This document shows positions 55,874 to 64,000 of a stretch of DNA of 64,000 nucleotides, piece by piece. The notes beneath the pieces were generated by a model. It was not told where the DNA came from and searched no databases. It saw only the letters and a program-made list of their open reading frames with translations. The stretch comes from Bufo bufo (taxonomy: Eukaryota > Chordata > Amphibia > Anura > Bufonidae): positions 186,328,156 to 186,392,155 of the forward strand of contig NC_053395.1 in NCBI RefSeq assembly GCF_905171765.1. Reading direction: 5' to 3'. The first letter of the stretch is position 1; each line of letters begins with the position of its first letter. The position numbers and the translations under genes are program-made.

Positions 55874-56070
55874 AGGGGTTGTCCAGCTGATTAAATTTTG
55901 TATATTTAAAATGGTGAAAAATAAATCATACTCAGCTCATGATCCCTCGCCTCTCCAATTCCAACACTTCTAAGGTCCCCTGGAGAATGGACAAGGTGAG
56001 TATGACTTATTTTATTATTTTCCACCATTTTAAGCCTTTTAAAAAGAAAATTTGAATCAGACAACCCCTT
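55874..56070. mobile_element. T2-type MITE
   Basis: Ends AGGGGTTGTCCAGCTGATT and AATCAGACAACCCCT, with TTAA on both sides (55870-55873 and 56071-56074). The arms pair through AAAATGGTGAAAAATAA. The right TTAA is shared with the next element. Confidence 0.8.
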
Positions 56071-56074
56071 TTAA

Positions 56075-56260
56075 AGGGTTTTTCCGAGATTTTTATACTG
56101 ATGACCTATCCTCAATATAGTTTATCAGTATCTGATCGGTGGGGGTCCAGCACTTCTGTGAGCGCCACAGTCTTCTCGCAGCTTGCCAAGCACAGCGTTG
56201 TATAGCGGCGGTGCTTGGTATCGCGCTCAGCCCCATTGAAGTGAATCTCAGAAAACCCCT
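56075..56260. mobile_element. T2-type MITE abutting the previous one
   Basis: Ends AGGGTTTTTCCGAGATTTTT and TCTCAGAAAACCCCT; TTAA on both sides (56071-56074 and 56261-56264). It contains CTGATGACCTATCCTCAATA and CAGTATCTGATCGGTGGGGG, a common block also present at 22400-22450 and, in part, 60660-60710. Confidence 0.75.
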
Positions 56261-56264
56261 TTAA

Positions 56265-56916
56265 ATATGTAAGTATTAAGTAGGCCCTTCTACTTCCATG
56301 GGACACTTACAGCCAGTCATGGACAGAATGGGAACTTAAAGTGGCACTGATAAAAATCCTAAAAGTGGCTCCATGTTGTAGGTGGGTCTAAATTGACAGA
56401 AGGCAGGACAAAACAAGTATGAAGGGACAACAGAAGTAGGCAGGGCCTGCAATACTGTAGTGCCCACACCGTGCCCCTTCACAGTAGTTATCTCCCCATT
56501 GTGCCCCCTCTGTTAATAAAGTTAAAAAAAAACACTATATTATAAAATCTTGATTTGCATTTTGTATGGTCATGATACTTGAAATGAAAAATAAAAATTA
56601 TCTGATTTAAAAATAAAAAAAACACTATGTACTCACCTGTTCCCCCGATGATCCAGAACATCCTGCACTTTCCAGCAGGCACAATGCGGTCACACACACA
56701 TCACACTTGCTGGGCCGTGTAGGAGAAGCACACAGGCTGATTCCCAGGCATGCACACTCCTCCTACACAGCCCAGCAGCGTGATGTGTGGTCTGCTGGGG
56801 AGCGCAGCTATTAGCTCAATGGTGAAGCAGGGAGCACCTAAAAATGGACGCATATTGCCTCTGGCCTTAAAACATTATACCTTGCCATGCCTGCAGACAT
56901 CACCCATGCTAGGACC
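56265..56916. other. Unassigned sequence with hairpin
   Basis: No gene. CACACTTGCTGGGCCGTGTA (56702-56721) and TACACAGCCCAGCAGCGTGA (56763-56782) can pair as an imperfect inverted repeat. Confidence 0.4.
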
Positions 56917-56920
56917 TTAA

Positions 56921-57349
56921 AGGGGTTATCTGGGTTCAGAGCTGAACCCGGACATACCTCTGTTTTCACCCCGGCAGCTAAATCGCGCAGGGCAAATGCA
57001 TTTTTTGGAGATCCGGTGACGTACCGGGGCCCTCCATGGGGCTGCCAGGAAGCCCAGTGACGGCACCAGCACTGATGGGTGAGATTTAGCGCTGCCCTAA
57101 CCAGTAAAACGGCTAGGGCAGCCCTAAAGCCCGCACATCAGAGCCGGTGACGTCACCGAACACACTGCCGGGTGGAAGTTTCTGCCCGGCAGTGTGTTAT
57201 TGAAAACAAAAGAGACTTTGCCCTGCACGATCTAGCGCAGGGCAAGGGAGCTCATCGGAGCATGAGATGCTCTGATGCCAACATCAGGGGGGCTGCCTGG
57301 GTGAAAATAAGGGTATGTCCGGGTTCAGCTCTGAACCCGGACAACCCCT
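56921..57349. mobile_element. T2-type MITE, best copy of the CTGAACCCGG family
   Basis: TTAA flanks (56917-56920 and 57350-57353). Ends AGGGGTTATCTGGGTTCAG and CTGAACCCGGACAACCCCT, with a second internal inverted GTTCAG/CTGAAC repeat next to each end. The arms pair through GCAGGGCAA/TTGCCCTGC. 3660-4010 is a diverged copy. Confidence 0.85.
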
Positions 57350-57353
57350 TTAA

Positions 57354-57637
57354 ATGGAAGATATCAGGCAATGTGTTGGCAGTAGTGGTCAGTGAGGATT
57401 AATGGTGGTCACTCCAAGCTGGTTTAGTTGGAGACTTTTATTACTTACAAGCTAGTGACGCATTTTAACACTGTACTAATGCTTTCTTCAGGTTATATAA
57501 CCCGAAAAATGCATTGGCACAGGGCTCATCTCTACCTTGTAATTAATAAAAGTCCCTAAAAAGACCATCTTAGCTCTCAGACCTTTCTAGGATAAATTGA
57601 AGCCCATGGTGGAGGGAAGCACTGACATTGGAGCTAC
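57354..57637. other. Unassigned sequence
   Basis: No gene or element end identified. Confidence 0.35.
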
Positions 57638-57641
57638 TTAA

Positions 57642-57872
57642 AGAGGTATTCCTATTCATGAAGTTATTCGGAACTCCCATAGAAAGGGATGGAGCAGCTA
57701 CGTGCATGCCTAACCGGCTGCTCCACTCATTTTGGAGGACTCCACGGGGGACATGGCCCCCATTCTTGTGATCGGTAGGATCCCCACCAATCCAGCAGTA
57801 GGACACCCTCCGATCTTATAGTTATTCCTAACCTGTGGGTAGGAGATAATGTCATATAACTGGAATACCCCT
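57642..57872. mobile_element. T2-type MITE
   Basis: TTAA flanks (57638-57641 and 57873-57876). Ends AGAGGTATTCCTATTCATGA and ATAACTGGAATACCCCT. Confidence 0.75.
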
Positions 57873-58004
57873 TTAATGCCTGTTAGATAAAGACCCAATG
57901 CTACCACCAGGGGGTGTAGTGGCAGAATACTGACAAGCATATACAAGCTTGACTTAATGTTGTGCCAATTTAGCACAACTCACTCAGGTGAGCAAAAACT
58001 CTAT

Positions 58005-58220
58005 GGGGGTCATTTATTATCAGATATATAGCAATTTTCTCCGTATATCTGGCGCAAAATGGTCTAAATCTATGCCAGCAAGGGAGTTGGTGTACATTTA
58101 GACAGGCGGTGGATACACCAGAGTTATGTAGAGGCCAGTACATAGCTTAGGCGCAGTCACCACCAGTGCAAAGGGGTATTAAGACCGGCGTCTAAAACGC
58201 TGGTCTTAATAAATGACCCC
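58005..58220. mobile_element. MITE with GGGGGTCATTTATT ends
   Basis: Ends GGGGGTCATTTATTATCAG and TTAATAAATGACCCC, with CTAT on the left (58001-58004) and CTATG on the right (58221-58225). Related ends occur at 20245-20427. Confidence 0.65.
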
Positions 58221-58529
58221 CTATGTTTCCATTTTAGTATGTATCTTCTACCTGGTAGCCCATGTAATAGGTGGAGGACCTGGGCTAGAGTGATGCTGAT
58301 TTAGGGATTTGCTCTGTGGTTGCCATTAGCAGTCAAGGTGCAGGAAGAGTTGATGAGCCCCTCCGTCAATACTGCTCAGCTGCAAGGTCAATGCCGTCCT
58401 GATCCCTCCTGTGTCATGGGCTGGAGTTATCAGAGGATCTTAGGCATTTGGCAGGGGAAGCATCATAACGGAGAGAGAAAGGTGCAGCCAAGGCCTTGAG
58501 TCCTGACGCTAGTCAGGGTCAGGACATTG
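58221..58529. other. Unassigned sequence
   Basis: About 310 bp, no gene or element end recognised. Confidence 0.35.
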
Positions 58530-58722
58530 TCATACCTGCCAACTTTTTGGATGGTCGGAGGAACAAGAGAAACACTTTCTGGGTCAATATTGTGAATGTA
58601 ATAATGCAAATCTATACCTCAGATCAAAAAGAGGGACATTTAAGAAGCAAAGAGGGAGAGAGGGACTTGGGTCAAAAAGAGGGACTGTCCCTCCAAAAGA
58701 CGGGACACTTGGGAGGTCTGCA
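58530..58722. mobile_element. Short copy of the 46327-46682 MITE
   Basis: Left CATACCTGCCAACTTTTTGG, right CGGGACACTTGGGAGGTCTG, sharing AAACACTTTCTGGGTCAATA and repeated AAAAGAGGGAC motifs with the copy at 46327. It lacks about 160 bp of the longer copy's left interior. Confidence 0.6.
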
Positions 58723-59692
58723 TTGTATGTGTTAGCGCCTACCAGGTCCTGATGCTGGTCCTTGTTGTATGTTTGTAATGATTGCATCTAAGCGCCAGCT
58801 TAGGACCTCCAGTCTCCAGGGCAAAATATGGCCCTGGTGGCCTAATAAGATCTGTCTAGTTTCAATTCCTTTTTATCAGGTGGAGCTGTACAGCAGACAA
58901 TGCCATTCTGCCTGTCAAAACAGAGACCCAACAAGACAAGCTAATTCATGAGAACTTGTCTTTTTTACCAGCCAAAAAATCTCATTTAAATTAATGGGGA
59001 CTTTTTTTTTATATGAAAACGATAAGATGGAATAATATAGAGACACAAGTGTCAATAGAGCCTTAGGCTGTAGAACATGTACTAAATAGCACTTATTAAG
59101 TACAGTGCATTGACTGTACAATGGCTTCATGTATTACATTTGGTATTCTTGGTATTTTCACATAATCAGGCACTTTGTCGACTAGCACTTGTTCTCTTTG
59201 CTCACCTCTGCAGTACTACAACAATGGAGCTCAAAGTCCCCTGTTATTCAGATTTTCCCCTGCACTTTGCCAACCTAAACTATTGCCTTTCTTTCATGAT
59301 ACCTTGGAAACAAAGCAGAGAGCCTCTTGGAGGGTTTTACAGCCACCATCTAAAGCTTCTAATTGCACAGTATGAGTAAAAGTCATCCTATGATTCACTC
59401 TTACCCAAAAGGCCAATGGTAATGCATGTGGGGCACCTGTCGTCTCAGTTCAATGGTCTTCTCAATAAATAGCAAGTTGAATCTGTTAAGCTGCAGAGAT
59501 TTCTTAGTATAATAGGTATTGAGTTTTTGGGAAATGGTTCAATAGAGGCGGAAAAAAAGAAACGACAATTTGTTCTAATCAATGCGCTCACATTATAGAC
59601 TTTAAGGAGAGTGAAAAACAATATTATAAATAGATGTTTACAATGTTCACAAAAAATAAGGGCTGAAAAATTGTTTCAATCATCAATGTGAA
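58723..59692. other. Unassigned sequence
   Basis: About 970 bp without a supported gene or element. Short frames here lack any recognisable motif. Confidence 0.35.
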
Positions 59693-59695
59693 TTA

Positions 59696-59988
59696 GGGCC
59701 CATTCAGACGGCCGTATGCTGTCCGCAAAAATGCGGATCCGTTTTTTTGCGGATTAGATGCTGTCCCAATTCACTTCTATGGGGCCCTTTTTTTTCCATT
59801 GCACGGCTCAGCAAAAAAATTATATAAGTCCTATACTTGCCAGTGAAAATCAGGACATTGCCCTATTGAAGACTATGGATCAGCAAAAAAAACTGAATGC
59901 AAAAGGTTTTTTTGCAGACATGCTGAACTGTCCGCAAAAAAACGGATCCGCATTTTTGCGGACAGCATACGGCCATCTGAATGAGCCC
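59696..59988. mobile_element. PIF/Harbinger-type MITE
   Basis: Ends GGGCCCATTCAGACGGCCGT and ACGGCCATCTGAATGAGCCC with TTA on both sides (59693-59695 and 59989-59991). The core pairs through GCGGATCCGTTTTTTTGCGG. Confidence 0.8.
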
Positions 59989-60016
59989 TTATCAGTAATG
60001 GGTGACCACAGACTAA

Positions 60017-60317
60017 AGCCTCATGCACACGACCGTTGTTTGAGTCCGCATCCGAGCCGCCGTTTTGCAATGGGGCCGCAATAGATGCGGACAGCACTCC
60101 GTGTGCTGTCCGCATCCGTGGCTCCGTTCCGCGGCCCCGGTAAAAAATATAACATGTCCTATTCTTGTCCGCGCTTGGTGGACAAGAATAGGCATTTATA
60201 TTGCCGGCGCCCCCGTTCCGTTCCGCAAATTGCGGAAGGCAACACGGGCGACTTCCATTTTTTGCGGATCCGCGGATTGCGGACTGCAAAAAACGGAATG
60301 GTCGTGTGCATGAGGCC
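60017..60317. mobile_element. PIF/Harbinger-type MITE
   Basis: Ends AGCCTCATGCACACGACCGT and GTCGTGTGCATGAGGCC. Left flank TAA, right flank TAG, one base apart. The core has ATGTCCTATTCTTGTCCGCG paired with GGACAAGAATAGGCA. Confidence 0.75.
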
Positions 60318-60378
60318 TAGGCCCGTTAGCATAGGTTTCCTGATGCAGTTTTGAAAGCTAAAACCAGGAGTGAATTAA

Positions 60379-60730
60379 CCTGGGACCCCCACCGATCAGC
60401 TGTTTAAGAAGGCAGCCGCGCTCCAGCAGCGCCGCGGCCTTCTCACTGTTTACTGCAGGCCCAGTGACATCACGACTTGTATCAACTGGCCTTGGCGGGG
60501 CTAAGCTCTGTTCACTTGTATGGAGCTTAGCCGTGCCCAGGCCAGTTGATACAAGTCGTGACGTCACTGAGCCTGCAGTAAACAGTGAGAAGGCTGCGGC
60601 GCTCCTGGAGTGCTGCTGCCTTCTCAAACAGCTGATCGGAGGGGGTCCCAGGTGTCGGACCCCCACCGATCAGAAGCTGATGATCTATCCAGAGGATAGA
60701 TCATCAGTTTAAACAAACTGCAGGACCCCT
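60379..60730. mobile_element. T2-like palindromic repeat
   Basis: TTAA flanks (60375-60378 and 60731-60734). The right end is CAGGACCCCT; the left end appears shortened. The middle is a long imperfect palindrome (GTGACATCACGACTTGTATC against ATACAAGTCGTGACGTCACT, centred near 60515), with GCAGTAAACAGTGAGAAGGC pairing outside it. Confidence 0.65.
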
Positions 60731-60734
60731 TTAA

Positions 60735-61278
60735 CATCCCCAAAAAATTTAATAAAATGTGTCAAAAGTCATACACAACCCTAAAAGTACAGGTCGCCCT
60801 GCAATAAATGACCCATCACACAACTCTGTAGACATAAAAATAAAAAAGTTATGGGGGGCAGAGTATGGCGATTCAAATTAAAAATTTGTCTTTTCCGAAG
60901 TTTTTAAGTGTTAAAACACAAGAAAAACAATATAATTGTGGTATCACTATAATCGGATTGACCTGGAGAATGAAGTCCACAGGTCAGTTTTACCGCATTG
61001 GGAATGCCATAAAAACAAACACCCATAAAACTGTGGCAAAATTGCACAATATTTCCAATTCTACCCAATTTGGAATTTTTATCCAGCCTCCCAATACATT
61101 GTATGCAACAATGCAGTAAAATGGTGTCATTAGAAAGTACAACTTGTCCCGCAAAAAAAACCAAGCCCTTATACGGCTAGGTGAATGAAAAAAAAAAAAA
61201 AAAGTAATGGCTCCGGGAAGGCAGGAAGTAAAAAAAACGTAAACCACAAAAATGGAAAATTGCCCGGGGTAGAAAGGG
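60735..61278. repeat. TTAA-flanked repeat ending GCCCGGGGTAGAAAGGG
   Basis: TTAA at 60731-60734 and 61279-61282. The right end GGAAAATTGCCCGGGGTAGA is shared in reverse with 30080-30300. It has no coding content. It resembles a non-autonomous piggyBac- or Kolobok-type element, but inverted ends are not convincing. Confidence 0.45.
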
Positions 61279-61282
61279 TTAA

Positions 61283-61682
61283 GCATGCAGTCAACTTTTC
61301 TTCCATTTGACATATGTGATGTTGACAAGCAGGTTTCTAATCCTCCTGTAAGTCCTGGAGATGTTCTGTCTCTTGCTGGTTTGATACCAGGCTGATAACA
61401 CTAAAGTGCAGTAATTATGGGACAGGTAGACGTGTTCTTATGTGCGTAACTCCCACCTCACATATCACTTATATCCGTGCCCGACCGTTGTTTTAGGCCT
61501 GGAGCCGGACACAGCGGATACATGTCTACTAAACTTCAGTGCACAAGTCCGGCTTCCATAGACTGATAGCGCCTCAGACGTTGCATGCGTTTTTTCTATC
61601 CGGCACTATTTCATATCTGGTGTCATAAGTGATGCACCAGATCTTTCAGAAAGATCCCATAGAAAACTTATATAGGAGTTTC
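61283..61682. other. Unassigned sequence
   Basis: 400 bp with no gene or element boundary that I can support. Confidence 0.35.
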
Positions 61683-61690
61683 CAGAACAG

Positions 61691-61856
61691 CAGGGGTGCA
61701 CCACCAATGAGGCCAGGTGAGGCGATCGCCTCAGGCAGCACCAGGTAGGGGCAAGAGGGGGGGGGGCCAGAAGGGCCATGATTAAGAAATTGGCATGGGG
61801 GGGGGAGCTGTTTCAGTTTTTCGCCTCAGGCAGCAGAAAGGCTAGGTGCACCCCTG
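61691..61856. mobile_element. hAT MITE, 166 bp
   Basis: Perfect 8-bp duplication CAGAACAG (61683-61690 and 61857-61864). Ends CAGGGGTGCACC and GGTGCACCCCTG are perfect inverted repeats. The interior has two G-runs (61761-61770, 61798-61805) and a repeated CGCCTCAGGCAGCA motif (61728, 61822). Confidence 0.92.
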
Positions 61857-61864
61857 CAGAACAG

Positions 61865-62511
61865 CCAAACAAATGTGCATGTTGGGAGTCGTAGTTTCAC
61901 CACAGCTGGGGTGCCGGAGTTTTCTGATCCCAGACCTAGAGGCTCTGCTCTCTCTGCAGCTGCCCCGCCGCCTGCACTTTTATTGACAGGTTCAGGCAGT
62001 AAAAACATCATCACACTGGTTTCATAGATACAAATCTGCTGACAGATTACCTTTAACTTAAGCACATCTAAAATGCTGTCTGTCTGCTGACTGCTGCCAT
62101 AGTCGCTCTTCGTAAATATGCAGAGCACAGATATTCTAGGAGCCAGGGACCTTATTTTGATGCCATCAGCTCCTTTCCCCAAAACAATCCTGTACCAGCA
62201 AGTGAAGTTCCTATAAGTCTCATTAAACAGTAGGCAGGAAAACACCTTTGCGGCTTTTAATTATTATTTTGGACAGCAGATAATGATGAGACTGGCGCCC
62301 TAATCAGATTTAAAATGTTTCATCATACCTGTAGGATTATATTGCAGTTTGCCACTAGGTGGTGCTGGTGGGCAGTCATAGTAATATCTTGTGTGAAATA
62401 GAATACATTTGCAAATTGGGGCCAAGTAAATATTTACGTTTTAAAAGCAGGGGTTTTTTTTCTCTTCAATTCATCCTTGTAATTTCAAGGGAGAAAATGG
62501 TGATTTTAGAC
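61865..62511. other. Unassigned sequence
   Basis: Contains CATGTTGGGAGTCGTAGTTT, a widespread vertebrate-repeat-like motif, but no element limits. No gene supported. Confidence 0.35.
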
Positions 62512-62515
62512 AAAT

Positions 62516-62516
62516 T

Positions 62517-62583
<67 letters not shown>
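62516..62583 (+). repeat. (GATA)n microsatellite
   Basis: About 17 uninterrupted ATAG/GATA tetranucleotides. Confidence 0.97.
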
Positions 62584-62882
62584 CCGTAGATTAACTAGAC
62601 AGATAGAGATAGATTGGATTGATTATTTCTGGTTTTGCAGATAACTAAATCTCTCTTACTAATGCATATGTATGGTATACCTTCTTCTAATTAAAATGTA
62701 TATACTGCATTAAAAAATATATATTGTTATATATAAGTATATTATTATACAATATGTGGAAATATAGTTTAATTTAACCAAGCGGTGATTACTTAAATTG
62801 TTATGATACCAGTTGATCCTTGCAACTCCAAGCGAGCAGGGATTTTTTTTCTTGTTTAGGTAGATATATATGTCTATTCAGT
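62584..62882. other. AT-rich unassigned sequence
   Basis: No gene; TATATA-rich between 62690 and 62750. Confidence 0.4.
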
Positions 62883-62885
62883 TTA

Positions 62886-63140
62886 GGGCTCATTCACAAT
62901 TTTTTTGCGGCTCGGGTGCAGACCCATTCACTTCAATGGAAGTGCTGTCCGCATCCGTAGCCCCGTAAAAATTATGAGTCATGTCCTACTCTTGTCCTTT
63001 TTGCGGACAAGAATAGGCATTTCTATAATGGGCCTCCTGTTGCCTTCCGCAAATTGAGGAAGCCACACGGGCGGCATCCGTGTTTTGCGGATCCGCAATT
63101 TGAGGACTGCAAAACACGTCACGGTCGCGTCAACGAGCCC
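62886..63140. mobile_element. PIF/Harbinger-type MITE
   Basis: Ends GGGCTCATTCACAA and GTCAACGAGCCC with TTA on both sides (62883-62885 and 63141-63143). The core has TGTCCTACTCTTGTCC paired with GGACAAGAATAGGCA. The ends are more diverged than in most copies. Confidence 0.7.
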
Positions 63141-63473
63141 TTAAGGATACATGGATCTATGCACATCTCCTATCCGTGGACAAAACAAAAACAGCCTTGT
63201 TTTTAATAGTCTCCTATCATATCCCTTAATCGATCACTTGGATTAAGGGATATGATCCAGCTCAATTCATTTAGATGGGAAAATAAAGAAATAAACCATT
63301 CACACTGTTTTTTAACCAGAAAGAAAGAAAAAAGGTGATGTATCACTGTTAATCATCAGGTTTCCTGCTGTCATGTACTTTTTTGGGGAAATACAGAGCA
63401 CCCACTATGCTTTATCAGGCTGATACAGCCTACACAGCAATCTTTATACTATACAGGACCCAGACTATGTAAA

Positions 63474-63476
<3 letters not shown>
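63141..63476. other. Unassigned sequence with hairpin
   Basis: ATCATATCCCTTAATCGATC (63216-63235) pairs with the GGATTAAGGGATATGAT segment just after it (63240-63256), a short perfect-stem hairpin. No gene. Confidence 0.5.

Positions 63477-63530
<54 letters not shown>
63477..63530 (+). repeat. (AT)n microsatellite
   Basis: About 27 uninterrupted AT dinucleotides. Confidence 0.97.
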
Positions 63531-63535
<5 letters not shown>

Positions 63536-63908
63536 TACAATGTGGGCAATCATAGCTCTGGGATAGGACAGGGACCATACCCAGAACCTGCAGAGCACTG
63601 ATCAAGAAATGTGAACATTATTGGAATTCTAAAGCATACCCATTTTGTAGACTGAAGAATATCCATGATAGAAGATGTTTCCCATCTCCATACTGTACAA
63701 TATCTACTACACATAGTTCCCCTGCCTGTCACCAAAGCAAGAGCAAAATGTCATATATATATATATACTGATCGTTTTACAAGACTTTCCACAGTTCTGG
63801 GCCTGAAGATGTATAGATGTTGGCGTGGGTTTCCATGTGAGGGATGAGATTTATTCTTTGGTTCCCCCAAGGCACCTGCTCTGGGCTAAACCCATAGTTT
63901 TAGATCTA
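63531..63908. other. Unassigned sequence
   Basis: No gene supported; a second short (AT)n run lies at 63753-63768. Confidence 0.35.
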
Positions 63909-63913
63909 CTTAG

Positions 63914-64000
63914 GATACATTCACACCGCAGTTTACAGAACCCATTGAAGTCTGTGGGACTATTCATATGGCCAGTGAATAGCCGCCATCAAAAACAGGA
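63914..64000. mobile_element. Probable Harbinger-type MITE, cut by window end
   Basis: TTA at 63911-63913 is followed by GGATACATTCACACCGCAG, the style of terminus seen in the other copies (compare GGATCCATTCACACG at 38611). Its right half lies beyond the window. Confidence 0.45.

Overview
This window is non-coding, repeat-packed vertebrate DNA. It most resembles a large-genome frog or toad (anuran). I infer this from the mixture present: many T2/Kolobok-type MITEs with TTAA-AGGGG termini (a class known from Xenopus), many long-palindrome PIF/Harbinger-type MITEs flanked by TTA or TAA, Tc1/mariner elements, a TTAA-flanked piggyBac, hAT elements with 8-bp target duplications, CR1/Rex1-like LINEs, a GIY-YIG Penelope-like element and a DIRS tyrosine-recombinase retrotransposon. 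I found no host protein-coding exon, tRNA, rRNA or CRISPR array that I can defend.

Layout. 0-9.5 kb: a decayed mariner, several MITEs and a hAT MITE nested inside a Harbinger MITE. 9.5-11.1 kb: a Tc1 element with a frameshifted transposase. 11.2-11.9 kb: a possible solo LTR. 12.8-14.9 kb: a giant 2.1-kb hairpin element with minisatellite arms. 14.9-20.1 kb: a minus-strand Penelope-like element broken by two Harbinger MITEs and by a nearly complete LINE (16955-19854). 20.2-24.6 kb: a run of Harbinger MITEs, including one that landed inside the target duplication of a hAT MITE. 24.85-25.67 kb: a deleted Tc1. 25.98-36.91 kb: a piggyBac whose transposase gene is split by a 6.5-kb hAT with an intact 886-codon transposase frame. 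38-39.6 kb: a perfect 61-bp hairpin and Penelope-like non-coding sequence. 39.6-41.9 kb: a non-autonomous hAT built of satellites. 42.4-45.7 kb: a Tc1 interrupted by a LINE and a Harbinger MITE. 47.1-48.8 kb: a possible LTR and Penelope-like sequence. 49.2-54.6 kb: a minus-strand DIRS element inserted in a 26-bp minisatellite. 54.6-64 kb: T2, Harbinger and hAT MITEs plus microsatellites.

The elements work as layers, not as a pathway. Because target duplications are often exact, insertion order can be read directly. The deepest stack is host inverted repeat, then piggyBac (TTAA), then the large hAT (TACATGGC), then a T2 MITE (TTAA), then a Harbinger MITE (TAA). The only long transposase frame here that is intact end to end is the hAT one at 31306-33966. 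All boundaries come from reading the sequence by eye; family names rest on motifs and termini, not on database searches.
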